This document shows positions 8,362 to 17,052 of a stretch of DNA of 64,000 bases, piece by piece. The notes beneath the pieces are model-generated. The model searched no databases and was not told the DNA's origin. It worked only from the letters and a program-made list of their open reading frames with translations. Each line of letters opens with the position of its first letter. The stretch's first letter is position 1. Source of the DNA: Acidobacteriota bacterium (lineage in GTDB: Bacteria; Acidobacteriota; Blastocatellia; HR10); NCBI GenBank assembly GCA_030550025.1, contig JAUQQC010000006.1:62001-126000 (forward strand), given 5' to 3'. Position numbers and translations under genes: made by a program.

Positions 8362-8867
8362 AGCGAGTGATCCCAATCATCCTTCCCGCGCTCATCGTCC
8401 TGCAGCAGACGGCCGAGGAGCGGCCTTTTCAAGACCCGGATGGCCGATACCAGCTCGTCTTGCGCGATCGCTGGGAGCCGGTGACGTATCAGGACGGCGC
8501 CGGGAACACAGTGACTGACATCGTCTATGGCAGCAGCGAGGAGGGGTTGCTGCGCGTGCGCCAGTTCAAGGTCGAGCCAGGGACTTCACCGCGCGCTTTC
8601 GCCGAGCGAGAGGAGGAGATCTCATTGCGCTTCCGTCCCGGGTATTTGCGTGGGACCATGGAAGCGTTCGGCGGCGTGTATCCGGAGAGCGTCGTCTTCA
8701 ATTTCGAGTTCACGCGGCGCGGACAGAAGAAGGTCGCTCGGTACTACTACTTCAAGACGGACGAGACGACCATCTATGTCTTGCAGTTTGAGGGGCGCCC
8801 GGAGGTCATCCGATCCACGCGAAATCGTCTGGATCTGATCGCCCGGAGTTTCCGGGTCCGCTCATGA
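8358..8867 (+). CDS. Small predicted secreted protein
   Basis: The 169-residue protein starts with a hydrophobic segment ([12 protein letters not shown], about residues 4-15) that looks like a signal peptide. The rest is a soluble beta-rich domain containing [16 protein letters not shown] and ending in the pattern [10 protein letters not shown]. That arrangement resembles the PsbP/MOG1-like or DUF1795-type domains seen in small exported proteins, but I cannot name a family with confidence. The ATG overlaps the rph stop by four bases, and the gene itself overlaps prmC by four bases, which fixes both ends. A role in the envelope is likely only from the signal peptide. Confidence 0.75.
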   Translation: MKRVIPIILPALIVLQQTAEERPFQDPDGRYQLVLRDRWEPVTYQDGAGNTVTDIVYGSSEEGLLRVRQFKVEPGTSPRAFAEREEEISLRFRPGYLRGTMEAFGGVYPESVVFNFEFTRRGQKKVARYYYFKTDETTIYVLQFEGRPEVIRSTRNRLDLIARSFRVRS

Positions 8868-9733
8868 GGTCGGTGGGGACGATTCGTCAGGCTCTGGAGT
8901 GGGCGCGACGGCGTCTGGAAGAGGCGAGTGTCGAGGAGCCGCGACGCACGGCCGGGACATTGCTGGCGCACGCCTTGCAGAAGGATTACCTCCACGTCCT
9001 CACCCGACCGGAGGAACCGCTTTCGGAACCCATATGGATGGAGTTCGCGCGCCTGGTTGAACGACGGGTGCGGGGAGAGCCACTGCAGTACATCACCGGG
9101 CATCAAGAGTTCTTCGGACTCGATTTCCTGGTCACGCCGGACGTCCTGATCCCGCGGCCGGAGACGGAACTGATCGTGGAAGCCGTCTTGGAGCGTGCGA
9201 GGGGGGGAGAGGCGCTGCTCATTGATGTGGGGACAGGATCGGGCTGCTTGGCCGTGACGCTCGCCGTGCACCTGCCGCAGGCGCGCATTCTGGCGCTCGA
9301 CCTCTCGGAAGCGGCCTTGGCCGTCGCGCGGCGTAATGCCGAACGGCATGGGGTGCACGCGCGCATTGAGTTCCTGCTGAGCGATCTCTTCTCAGCACTG
9401 GAAGCGCTGCCGCGGCCGCCGAAAGCCGATTTCGTCGTCTCGAACCCGCCCTATATTGCCGAGGCCGAGCTGCCGACTCTTCCGCGCGAAGTCCGAGAGT
9501 ACGAGCCCCGCTTGGCCCTGGTCGCGGGACCGGAAGCCGCGAGCGTTCAACGGAGGCTCTTCACCGAAGGACCGAAGTTCCTGAAACCGGGGGGGTACCT
9601 CATCTGCGAGATGGGATACGGGCAATATCCGTCGCTCTGCGAGGCCTTGGAGCCGACGGTGTGGGAAGTGGTCGAAGTCAAGCGCGATCTTCAGGGGATT
9701 GAGCGAACGCTCGTGCTGCGGCACCGAGCCTGA
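8864..9733 (+). CDS. prmC: Release factor glutamine methyltransferase
   Basis: The 289-residue protein has the helical N-terminal release-factor-binding domain at about 1-85, with the conserved RRVRGEPLQYITGHQEFFGLDF region, followed by a SAM-dependent methyltransferase domain. The SAM loop is LIDVGTGSGCLAVTLA near residue 120 and the catalytic NPPY motif is at about 192-195. PrmC methylates the glutamine of the GGQ motif in release factors RF1 and RF2. The start overlaps the preceding gene as ATGA. prfA is not next to it here, although the two are often paired. Confidence 0.95.
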   Translation: MRSVGTIRQALEWARRRLEEASVEEPRRTAGTLLAHALQKDYLHVLTRPEEPLSEPIWMEFARLVERRVRGEPLQYITGHQEFFGLDFLVTPDVLIPRPETELIVEAVLERARGGEALLIDVGTGSGCLAVTLAVHLPQARILALDLSEAALAVARRNAERHGVHARIEFLLSDLFSALEALPRPPKADFVVSNPPYIAEAELPTLPREVREYEPRLALVAGPEAASVQRRLFTEGPKFLKPGGYLICEMGYGQYPSLCEALEPTVWEVVEVKRDLQGIERTLVLRHRA

Positions 9734-9849
9734 GCCGGGGACGGCTTTCTCCTTCCCTCGGAGAGGAAGGTGTGGGAAAATGTCTCTTTCGGGGAGCTCG
9801 CGCGAGCGAGCAGTGCTCATCGGTGAACACGATGCGTGGAGAGGTGAAG

Positions 9850-10206
9850 ATGAACGACTACGAACGCGAGTGCATCTTCTGTCACATCGTGCATGGAGAT
9901 CATCCGGCCGACATCCTCTATCAGGACGATCAAGTGGTGGCGTTTAAGGACATCAATCCTCAAGCACCGTGGCATATCCTGATCATCCCTCGCGAGCATA
10001 TGGATTCGTTGAACGACGCAGCTCCTCAAGACGAAGTCGTGCTCGGACACATGCTGCGGGTCGCATCGAAAGTGGCGAATCAGATCGGGATCGCCGAAGA
10101 AGGGTATCGCGTGGTCATCAATACGGGACCGCGGGCGGGGCAAAGCATCTTTCACCTCCACCTGCATCTCCTCGGTGGGCGCCCGTTGCGCTGGCCGCCT
10201 GGGTGA
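9850..10206 (+). CDS. HIT-family nucleotide-binding hydrolase (HinT-like)
   Basis: The 118-residue protein carries the histidine triad near its C-terminus in the pattern HLHLHLLGG, and CIFCHIVHGD near the N-terminus, as in HinT/PKCI-type proteins. These hydrolyse nucleoside phosphoramidates such as AMP-lysine. The ATG at 9850 is preceded by GGAGAGG at good spacing; an ATG at 9832 in the same frame lacks such a site. The gene stops 3 bases before dapF. A short inverted repeat (CCTTCC and GGAAGG) lies in the preceding 115-base gap and may end the prmC transcript. Confidence 0.92.
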   Translation: MNDYERECIFCHIVHGDHPADILYQDDQVVAFKDINPQAPWHILIIPREHMDSLNDAAPQDEVVLGHMLRVASKVANQIGIAEEGYRVVINTGPRAGQSIFHLHLHLLGGRPLRWPPG

Positions 10207-10209
10207 GCG

Positions 10210-11070
10210 ATGAGACGCGTGCCGTTCTGTAAGCTTCAGGCTCTGGGCAACGACTTCATCGTCGTCGCTCGTGAACACGTCTCGGAGGGAGAGATCGCCC
10301 GATGGGCGGCGCGGTGGTGTCATCGTCATTTCGGCATCGGCGCCGATGGGGTGATCGAGGTCGCCCCGTTGCCTTCCGAGTCGGAAGCGGATTTCGAGAT
10401 GCGCCTCTGGAACGCCGATGGGACGGAAGCGGAGATCTCCGGCAATGGCCTTCGCTGTCTGGCCGCGTATCTCGTGTTCACGGAGCGATGGCGAGAGCCG
10501 GTCGTGCGCATCCGAACGAAGGCGGGGGTGAAACGCCTGGAGCAGATTCGGCGCGAGGGGACGCGCTTTGAATTCCTCGCCGATATGGGGACGCCTGCGC
10601 TCTCCAGCGCCGCGGTCCCGATGGCTCTAGAGCCCGTGCGTTCGCGCGTCGTGGGGGTTCCGATTCGCGTCCACGAGCGCGAGATTCCGATCACCGCGTG
10701 TTCCTTGGGAAATCCGCACTGCGTTGTCTTCGTGGAAGACTTCGCCGTGGTAGACATTCGGCAAATGGGGGCGGCCATCGAGCGACATCCGCTCTTTCCC
10801 GAACGGACCAACGTGGAATTCGTGCGCGTTCGGGATCGTCAGAACCTCGAACTGCGGATGTGGGAGCGCGGCGTGGGGGAAACGCTCTCTTCGGGGACGG
10901 GAGCCTCGGCGGCGCTCGTCGCGGCCGTGCTCAATGGACTGGCGGAGAGGGAGGCGTGGGTGCACACTCCGGCCGGCGCGTTGCGCGTCCGGTGGCAGCC
11001 GGATGACCGCATCGTCGTCGAAGGATCAGCGGAGGTCCTCTTTTTCGGGGAATGGGTGGGGCCCATATGA
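10210..11070 (+). CDS. dapF: Diaminopimelate epimerase homologue with Ser/Ser active site
   Basis: The 286-residue protein has the two-lobed DapF fold and conserved stretches such as KLQALGNDF, FGIGADG, SLGNPHCVVF and ERTNVEFV. The usual enzyme inverts LL-diaminopimelate to the meso form with two cysteines, in (M/C)CGNG and ACG(T/S)GA. Here these read ISGNGLRC and SSGTGAS, so the expected cysteines are Ser77 and Ser228; the codons are TCC and TCG. Everything else looks intact. It could be an active variant, act on another substrate, or need a second DapF elsewhere. It overlaps the next gene by four bases and follows the HIT gene by three. Confidence 0.8.
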   Translation: MRRVPFCKLQALGNDFIVVAREHVSEGEIARWAARWCHRHFGIGADGVIEVAPLPSESEADFEMRLWNADGTEAEISGNGLRCLAAYLVFTERWREPVVRIRTKAGVKRLEQIRREGTRFEFLADMGTPALSSAAVPMALEPVRSRVVGVPIRVHEREIPITACSLGNPHCVVFVEDFAVVDIRQMGAAIERHPLFPERTNVEFVRVRDRQNLELRMWERGVGETLSSGTGASAALVAAVLNGLAEREAWVHTPAGALRVRWQPDDRIVVEGSAEVLFFGEWVGPI

Positions 11071-11315
11071 GCGGTGAAGACGTACGGTTCGTCTTGTTGG
11101 CTCGCTTCACGGCGGTCGCCGAGGCGGAGATGGTGCGGGAATTGCTCGCCCGCGAGGGGATCTCCGCCATCTTGAGTGGGACGAGCGATCCGTTGGGGGT
11201 CGTGAGCGGCGCTCAGCCGATTCGACTCCTCGTGGCGGAGTCCGATCTGGAGCGCGCGCAGTCGCTGTATCAGGCCTTCTTCCAAAAGCCGTTTTCCGAA
11301 GATCAGGCTGGGTGA
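11067..11315 (+). CDS. DUF2007-like small protein
   Basis: This 82-residue protein begins at the ATG of an ATGA overlap with dapF and ends in an overlap with the comF-like gene. The pattern, with VLLARFTAVAEAEMVRELL, then EGISAILSG, and RLLVAESDLERAQSLYQAF near the end, matches the small alpha-beta domain of DUF2007 ('putative signal transducing protein'). Proteins of that kind have a ferredoxin-like fold that may bind a small ligand, but no reaction is known. There is no signal peptide. Its position suggests only co-expression with dapF and comF. Confidence 0.75.
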   Translation: MSGEDVRFVLLARFTAVAEAEMVRELLAREGISAILSGTSDPLGVVSGAQPIRLLVAESDLERAQSLYQAFFQKPFSEDQAG

Positions 11316-12067
11316 ATTCGGAGCCGAGGAGACCGACCACCGTGGGACGATCCTTTGCGGACTTCTTGCTCAGCATGATCTTCCCCTCTCGATGCGTGCT
11401 TTGTGGAGAGCCTGTGGAGTCGCTCGCCGATGGGATCACGTGTGCGGTGTGTTGGTCGGCGCTCGATCGGCTTCCGGCAGCGCGATGCGCTCGTTGCCAT
11501 GCGCCGGTGAGCGTGCCTTCGGAGGGATGTCCGGCATGTCGGGAGATGGTGCTGGATCGCCTGCGATTCCTTGGACCTTACACTGGCGCTCTTCGTGCCC
11601 AGCTCCTCTTTTTGAAGAGGAAACCATATGTGTGTCGGCGCTTGCGCGAGGAGATTCGTGAGGAGGTAGCGGCGGAGTCGGCTTTTCGCGATGCAGAGCT
11701 GATACTCCCTGTGCCGCTCCATCCGCGGCGGCAACGCGAACGGGGATATAATCAGGCGGAGCTTTTGGCTGAGGAAGTCGCGTGCGCGCTTGGCCGTCCT
11801 CTGCGACCGGGAGTCTTACGGCGTGCGATCTACACGAAACCGCATGGAGCGGGAGCCGATGCGGTGGCCCGCGCGCGCAGTGTCGCCGGGAGCTTCGTGG
11901 TCACCTCGGCGGAGATCCTTCGAGGGAGAGTCGTACTTCTGGTGGATGATGTCTACACGACCGGAGCGACCTTGAATGAGTGCGCTCGAACGGTGCGAGC
12001 GGCCGGCGCGCGCGTCGTCTACGGATTCGCCGTCGCGCGCGCCTTAGGTTGGGCATTCGGTTTCTGA
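11312..12067 (+). CDS. comF: ComF-family phosphoribosyltransferase-like protein
   Basis: The 251-residue protein has an N-terminal zinc-ribbon with paired cysteines (CVLCGE, CAVC, CARC, CPAC) at about residues 28-78, then a type I phosphoribosyltransferase domain. The PRPP-binding motif VVLLVDDVYTTGATL lies near residue 212. Members are linked to DNA uptake and are often called ComF, but the reaction is not established. The start is a GTG at 11312 that overlaps the previous stop. The gene converges with the SurA-like gene, with only 11 bases between their ends. Confidence 0.88.
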   Translation: MNSEPRRPTTVGRSFADFLLSMIFPSRCVLCGEPVESLADGITCAVCWSALDRLPAARCARCHAPVSVPSEGCPACREMVLDRLRFLGPYTGALRAQLLFLKRKPYVCRRLREEIREEVAAESAFRDAELILPVPLHPRRQRERGYNQAELLAEEVACALGRPLRPGVLRRAIYTKPHGAGADAVARARSVAGSFVVTSAEILRGRVVLLVDDVYTTGATLNECARTVRAAGARVVYGFAVARALGWAFGF

Positions 12068-12078
12068 AAAGGGCGCGC

Positions 12079-13164
12079 TCATCGGGATTGGCCGGAGGCT
12101 GGTGGCGTCGGGAGGGCGATCGGGCGCAAGCCACCGAAGTTCGCCGGGTTCTCCAGCATCCGCTGTGCGAGCACGTTCTCGATGCGCGATTCCGCGAGCG
12201 CCAATCGGGTCACGACCGTTTGCAACACCTGTTCCCGTTGACCGCGCAGCTCCTCGGCGATCTGGGCCCGCACTTCATCGAGCGTCAGCTCGCGATCGCG
12301 CTGGATGCGGCGGACGAGTTTCAAGATGAGCCACGCGTTGCCGATGCGGATCGGCTCGGTGATATCACCTTCGCGCATCGCGAGCAAGCGCGCGCGCAAG
12401 GCTTCCGGGAATTGTTCGGTCGTCTCGGGGAAGAACCCCCACTCCCCTCCTCGGGCTGCCGTCAGCGGGTCCTCGGAGCGGCGCGCAGCGACGGTCGCGA
12501 AATCCGCTCCGCGGCGCAACTGTTCGTGAATCTCCCGAATCTTCCGTTCGGCGGCCTCGGCTCCGATGGCGTCATCGGGGACATTGTCTCTCTCCGGCGT
12601 CACCAGGATGCGCGAGAGCGCGAAGCCCCGCCGCTCCACGAACTGAGCCTTATTGGCCTTGTAAAACTCCTCGATCTCGCGGTCGGTGACTGTAATGCGT
12701 GGCGTCACTTCTCGATCGAAGAGCTTCCGGATCGCCAGTTGGCGGCGAATCTCCCGTCGGAATTGCTCTTCCGTCTGCCCCAATTCGCGGAGCGTCCGTT
12801 GAAAGCCTTCTTCGCTCAATCCCCGTTCGCGTTTAAACTGCTGCACGCCTTGGATGATCTCTTCCTCGGTGGGGAGGAGGCCCAAGCGCTCGGCCTTTTG
12901 ATAGAGGGCTTCCTGGGTGATGAGGCCTTCGAGGACTTGGAGGCGGGCGGCCGCCAGCTCGGCGGGCGTCGGCGGGGCCTGCCCTTGTTGCGCGCTGGCG
13001 CGAAGCTGTTGTTCGACGAGCCGATCCACTTCCGAGATTGTGATCTCCACGCCGTTGACGCGCGCGGCCACATCCTCAGCCGTCGCGCGGCTCTGCGGCC
13101 GATCCTTACAGGCACTGAGCATGAGGCTGATGCCGAGTGCGCTGAGAAAAGCGATTCTCCTCAT
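12079..13164 (-). CDS. SurA/PrsA-type peptidyl-prolyl isomerase lipoprotein
   Basis: The 361-residue protein has a lipoprotein signal with lipobox LSAC at about residues 16-19. A SurA-like N-terminal helical domain covers about 30-190, and a parvulin rotamase domain covers about 195-300 with FALSRILV and ARGGEWGFF. Such chaperones bind unfolded outer-membrane or secreted proteins in the periplasm. The lipid anchor is closer to PrsA than to SurA, which is soluble. The start has GGAGGGG just upstream. It is transcribed away from rpmB, which lies 89 bases upstream on the other strand, so both promoters must lie in that gap. Confidence 0.88.
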   Translation of the reverse strand: MRRIAFLSALGISLMLSACKDRPQSRATAEDVAARVNGVEITISEVDRLVEQQLRASAQQGQAPPTPAELAAARLQVLEGLITQEALYQKAERLGLLPTEEEIIQGVQQFKRERGLSEEGFQRTLRELGQTEEQFRREIRRQLAIRKLFDREVTPRITVTDREIEEFYKANKAQFVERRGFALSRILVTPERDNVPDDAIGAEAAERKIREIHEQLRRGADFATVAARRSEDPLTAARGGEWGFFPETTEQFPEALRARLLAMREGDITEPIRIGNAWLILKLVRRIQRDRELTLDEVRAQIAEELRGQREQVLQTVVTRLALAESRIENVLAQRMLENPANFGGLRPIALPTPPASGQSR

Positions 13165-13253
13165 AGCCCCTCCTGCTTGACGAGATGAGCGATCTCTGCT
13201 ACTTTCAGGGATTGACTCACGCCGAGAGTATCACATGGGGGAGAGAGCAAGCG

Positions 13254-13445
13254 ATGGCGCAACGTTGTGTCATTTGCGGCAAAGGACCGCAGTTTGGACA
13301 TCGCGTCAGCCACGCGGGCAATCGTACGAAGCATAAGTTCGAACCGAATCTGCATCGCGTGCGCGCGCGCATCAACGGTTCTGTTCGGCGCATCCGCGTC
13401 TGCACGCGGTGTCTGAAGGCGGGGAAGGTCGTCAAGGCGGCCTGA
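13254..13445 (+). CDS. rpmB: Ribosomal protein bL28, zinc-binding form
   Basis: The 63-residue protein begins MAQRCVICGKGP and continues with the bL28 core HRVSHAGNRTKHKFEPNL. It has two CxxC pairs (CVIC and CTRC), so it is the zinc-binding form of bL28 rather than the cysteine-free form that many bacteria switch to under zinc shortage. bL28 is part of the large ribosomal subunit. The ATG at 13254 gives the normal length; a reading from 13185 would add an unrelated extension. It stands alone between two minus-strand genes. Confidence 0.95.
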   Translation: MAQRCVICGKGPQFGHRVSHAGNRTKHKFEPNLHRVRARINGSVRRIRVCTRCLKAGKVVKAA

Positions 13446-13458
13446 TCCCGTCTCTCCT

Positions 13459-13836
13459 TCAGAGCGTCGCGATGGCCTCCATCTCGATCCGCGCATCGCG
13501 AGGCAAGCGCGAGACCTCGACGGTCGCTCGCGCTGGTTTCTCACCGGGGAAATACCGGGCATAGACCTCGTTCATCTTCGAGAAGTCGTTGAGATCCGCC
13601 AGGTAGACCGTCGTCTTAACCACCTTCTCCAAGGACGAACCGGCGGCCTCTAAAATGGCTCTGAGGTTCTGCAACACGCGCTCGGTCTGTTCTTCGATCC
13701 CTCCGGGGACAAGTTCGCCCGTCTCTGGATCGAGGGCGATCTGCCCGGAGACGAAGATCCATTCGCCGACTTGAACGGCCTGGACGTACGGGCCGATGGC
13801 ACGCGGAGCTCGATCGGTTGCGATCGTTCGTCGCAT
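13459..13836 (-). CDS. ridA: RidA-family enamine/imine deaminase
   Basis: The 125-residue protein shows the RidA pattern: [10 protein letters not shown] near the N-terminus, [17 protein letters not shown], and the catalytic-site arginine in [24 protein letters not shown]. RidA hydrolyses reactive 2-aminoacrylate and related enamines made by PLP enzymes, in the cytoplasm as a trimer. The conserved Arg-Ala-Thr is present. The gene starts three bases after the stop of rel on the same strand and is surely co-transcribed with it. Length is normal. Confidence 0.95.
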   Translation of the reverse strand: MRRTIATDRAPRAIGPYVQAVQVGEWIFVSGQIALDPETGELVPGGIEEQTERVLQNLRAILEAAGSSLEKVVKTTVYLADLNDFSKMNEVYARYFPGEKPARATVEVSRLPRDARIEMEAIATL

Positions 13837-13839
13837 CGC

Positions 13840-16011
13840 TCACCGCTCCTCTCGTTCGACGTCGATCACCCCTTGGACAGCTCGAATGGCGCTTATGACG
13901 CGTTCGAGGTGCTTCAGGTCGGAGATCTCGACGGTGATCCGAATCTCGCCGCGCCCGTCCGACGTCGTTCGGGCGCGAGCATCGCGGATGTTCGTCTTGA
14001 TATTGGCGATCGCCGAGGTGATCTCGGCCAGAATGCCTTGCCGATCTTCGACGACCACATGCAGGGGGACGGCATAGGGTTCGCCCTCTCCCCCTCGCGT
14101 CCATTCCACCTCGACGATGCGCTCGCGGTTGACGAGCAAGGCGGGGACGTTGCTGCAACGCCGGGCGTGGACGGCGACGCCTCGCCCTCGGGTGATGTAG
14201 CCGATGATCTCCTCTCCGCGAATGGGATTGCAGCAGCGTGCCCGATAGACCATGAGATCCTCGACGCCCCGGACGCGAATAGGCGCTTCTCGTAGGCCGA
14301 GGGCTTTCTTGACCCGCTCGGTGACTTCCCCGAGCCTCGACTTCGGCTTCTCCTCCAACTGGGTGAGGACCTCGGCCGGGACAAAGCGGGTGAGGACGCT
14401 GCGCGCGGAGACCTTCCCGTAGCCGATGGCGGCCAGCACGTCCTCCGCTTTTTGGTAGCCATAGTCGGGGGCGAGCTTCTCCAGCTCCCCCTCGCCCAGC
14501 AGGTTCTTGAGCTTGAGGTGGAGTTTCTCGGCTTCTCGCTCCAAGAGCCGTCGGCCGAGTTCCATCGCCTGTAAGTGCTCCTGTTCGCGGAGCCATCGCC
14601 GAATCTTCGTGCGCGCGCGATTGGTCTTCACAAAGCGCAGCCAGTCGCGGCTCGGATGTTGACTTGGGGAGGTGAGGATCTCCACGATGTCGCCCGTCTT
14701 GATCTGATACCGGAGTGGGACGAGCCGACCGTTCACCTTCGCGCCCGCACAATGGTGGCCGATCTCCGTGTGGATAGCGTACGCGAAATCAATGGGCGTT
14801 GCTCCTTGCGGTAGCTCGATGACTTTCCCCTTGGGGGTGAAGGCGAAGATCTCTTTGGGGGAGAGGTCGAGCTTCAGGTCTTCGAGGAATTCGCGAGCAT
14901 CGCGCGCTTCTTGCTGCTCATCGAGCAGGCGACGAAGCCAGGCGATCATCTTATCCTCGGCCTGCGCGCCGAGCTTCCCCTCCTTGTACTTCCAGTGGGC
15001 AGCGATGCCCTCCTCGGCCACCCGATGCATCTCCTCAGTGCGGATCTGCACCTCGAACGATTGGCCGTTCTCGCTGACGACCGACGTGTGGAGCGATTGG
15101 TACATGTTCTCGCGCGGCGTGGCGATCCAATCCCGGAAGCGTCCGGGGATGGGATTCCAGTTCTGGTGGATGATCCCCAATGCGGCATAGCATTCGCGCA
15201 CGCTGGAGACGATCACGCGCACCGCCATCAGGTCGTAGATTTGATCGAGGGGGACCTTCTTGCGGCGCATCTTTTGGAAGATGCTATAGAGGCGCTTGAC
15301 GCGCCCCTCGATGGCGATCACGGGGATCCCCTCCGCCTCGAGCTTCGCCCGCATCCGCGCCTTCACTTCTTCCAAGTGCGCTTCCAACTGCGGGCGCTTG
15401 CGATCGATCGACTCCTTGAGTCGGCGATAGTCCTCCGGATAGAGATACTTGAAGGCGAGGTCCTCGAGTTCTCCGCGCAGGCGGCCCATGCCCAGCCGAT
15501 GAGCGATAGGGGCGAAGACATCGAGCGTCTCTTGTGCGATGCGAATCTGTTTCTCGCGGGGCAGGGGATCGAGCGTCCGCATGTTATGCAACCGATCGGC
15601 CAGTTTCACCAGGATCACTCGGACATCATCCACCATCGCCAGGACCATCTTCCGCAAGCTCTCGGCTTGGGCTTCCTCCCGCGAGGCAAAGGCGATCTGA
15701 CCGATTTTCGTCACCCCGTTGACGATATGGGCGATCTCCGAGCCAAAGTACGCCTCCAGCTCTTCGAGGGTGACCCCGCAATCCTCGATGACGTCGTGCA
15801 AGAGCCCCGCGCTGACGGTGACGACGTCCAGTCGTTGATCGGCCAAGATATTGGCGACCTCAAGCGGATGGATGAGATAGGGCTCCCCGCTGAGGCGGAC
15901 CTGCCCACGATGCTCGCGCGCCGAGAAGATGTACGCGCGGCGCAGAAGCTCCAAATCGGCCTCCGGATGATACCGTTCGACCTTCTCCAGGATGTCCTCG
16001 AACCGGATCAC
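13840..16011 (-). CDS. rel: Bifunctional (p)ppGpp synthetase/hydrolase Rel
   Basis: The 723-residue protein has the full Rel/SpoT order. An HD hydrolase domain with HDVIEDCG lies at about 50-200, then a synthetase domain with RFRDWIATP and NMYQSLHT, a TGS domain with FTPKGKVIELPQGATPIDFAYAIH, a helical and zinc-finger-like region, and a C-terminal ACT domain. The intact HD motif and the close likeness to Bacillus Rel suggest that it both makes and degrades the alarmone. The best start is the GTG at 16011 after AGGAGG; an in-frame ATG at 16140 would add 43 residues unlike the family and would overlap the terminator hairpin. Confidence 0.93.
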   Translation of the reverse strand: MIRFEDILEKVERYHPEADLELLRRAYIFSAREHRGQVRLSGEPYLIHPLEVANILADQRLDVVTVSAGLLHDVIEDCGVTLEELEAYFGSEIAHIVNGVTKIGQIAFASREEAQAESLRKMVLAMVDDVRVILVKLADRLHNMRTLDPLPREKQIRIAQETLDVFAPIAHRLGMGRLRGELEDLAFKYLYPEDYRRLKESIDRKRPQLEAHLEEVKARMRAKLEAEGIPVIAIEGRVKRLYSIFQKMRRKKVPLDQIYDLMAVRVIVSSVRECYAALGIIHQNWNPIPGRFRDWIATPRENMYQSLHTSVVSENGQSFEVQIRTEEMHRVAEEGIAAHWKYKEGKLGAQAEDKMIAWLRRLLDEQQEARDAREFLEDLKLDLSPKEIFAFTPKGKVIELPQGATPIDFAYAIHTEIGHHCAGAKVNGRLVPLRYQIKTGDIVEILTSPSQHPSRDWLRFVKTNRARTKIRRWLREQEHLQAMELGRRLLEREAEKLHLKLKNLLGEGELEKLAPDYGYQKAEDVLAAIGYGKVSARSVLTRFVPAEVLTQLEEKPKSRLGEVTERVKKALGLREAPIRVRGVEDLMVYRARCCNPIRGEEIIGYITRGRGVAVHARRCSNVPALLVNRERIVEVEWTRGGEGEPYAVPLHVVVEDRQGILAEITSAIANIKTNIRDARARTTSDGRGEIRITVEISDLKHLERVISAIRAVQGVIDVEREER

Positions 16012-16102
16012 CGACTGCTGCCTCCTCTCTCCCCGGACAACTATTCTACTGGATGGTGCTGATCTCCGACTAGCGGCGGAAGTGCCGCTCGTTTTCGAGA
16101 AT

Positions 16103-16140
16103 AAAAAAGTGGAGGAACTCACACGATGCGAATCCTCCAC
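16103..16140 (-). terminator. Rho-independent terminator of the tonB-exb-TPR operon
   Basis: On the minus strand GTGGAGGA pairs perfectly with TCCTCCAC around a 16-base loop and is followed at once by TTTTTT. It lies 28 bases after the stop of the TPR gene and separates that operon from rel. Confidence 0.85.
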
Positions 16141-16168
16141 CTTGAGGCGATCAGCCTGTCAGCCGATG

Positions 16169-17008
16169 TTACGTGGATTTTTGCGCTTGCTGCTGCTTCT
16201 GTTGCTCTTCCCGCCGCTTGTACAACTCCATCGCCCGATCGCGCGCTTGATCGGCCAAGCGGGTCAGCTCAGCGCGCACCCTCGGATCCTTCTCGACCTT
16301 CGCCTGTTCGCGGTACAGCAAGTTGATGTACGCCCACGCATCGCCGTATTCGGGATTCAGTTCGACGGCCTTGTTGAGATATTCCATGCCCTTTTGCACC
16401 AACGCCTTCACCTTCGGCGCTTCGCTCTCGGGCACGTTCCAAGTGACCGGCTGCGGCGGACGATTCACTTGATAGGGCTGCGTGATCTGGAACGACTCCT
16501 GCCAGTATCCCTGTCCAAGCGTATAGTAGATCTCGGCCTTGGCCTTATTATCGAGGCCAGGAACCTCCAATCGCTTGAGCGTCCACTCGCGGTACTGTTG
16601 CATATGCTGCTCGCGCTCTTCCTCGGTCTCGGCCATATCGGCCAGATGTTTGTGGATCACGGCCAGATAAGCGATCGCGTCGGCATTGGTCGGATTCTTC
16701 TGATGGACGTCCTCGTAGATCTTCATCGCCTCCAGAGCCAGTGACTTCTCGTTCGTGAGGTTGAACTTCGCGAACAGGCCCGCCGCATAGTAAAGTCGCG
16801 CTTGCTCCATGTTTGGGTAAAGCTCCATAGCTTCCTTGAAGAGCCGGATGGCTTCATCATAGTCGCCGCGCTCGTAAGCGACAGCCCCGTTGTTCAACCG
16901 ATCTTTCGCCTTGACCATGCGGTAGAGATCGGGCCCTTGGGTGGCTCCGAGCGTAGCCAGAACTCCGATGAAGACCACGATCGCGATGATGAGTCCTTTC
17001 TTCTTCAC
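16169..17008 (-). CDS. Membrane-anchored TPR protein
   Basis: The 279-residue protein has one N-terminal membrane segment (LIIAIVVFIGVLATLGA, about residues 5-21) and then tetratricopeptide repeats, seen clearly in AYERGDYDEAIRLFKEAMELYPN and in GMEYLNKAVELNPEYGDAWAYI. The C-terminus is a charged coil ending in Gln/Lys-rich sequence. TPR domains act as protein-binding scaffolds. It is the last gene behind tonB, exbB and two exbD genes and just before a terminator, so it probably serves the TonB energy system or an envelope process near it. No enzyme motif is visible. Confidence 0.85.
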   Translation of the reverse strand: MKKKGLIIAIVVFIGVLATLGATQGPDLYRMVKAKDRLNNGAVAYERGDYDEAIRLFKEAMELYPNMEQARLYYAAGLFAKFNLTNEKSLALEAMKIYEDVHQKNPTNADAIAYLAVIHKHLADMAETEEEREQHMQQYREWTLKRLEVPGLDNKAKAEIYYTLGQGYWQESFQITQPYQVNRPPQPVTWNVPESEAPKVKALVQKGMEYLNKAVELNPEYGDAWAYINLLYREQAKVEKDPRVRAELTRLADQARDRAMELYKRREEQQKQQQAQKST

Positions 17009-17052
17009 GATCTCCTCCCCTTCCGCGAGAATTTTGCGCTTCGTTCGGACGA

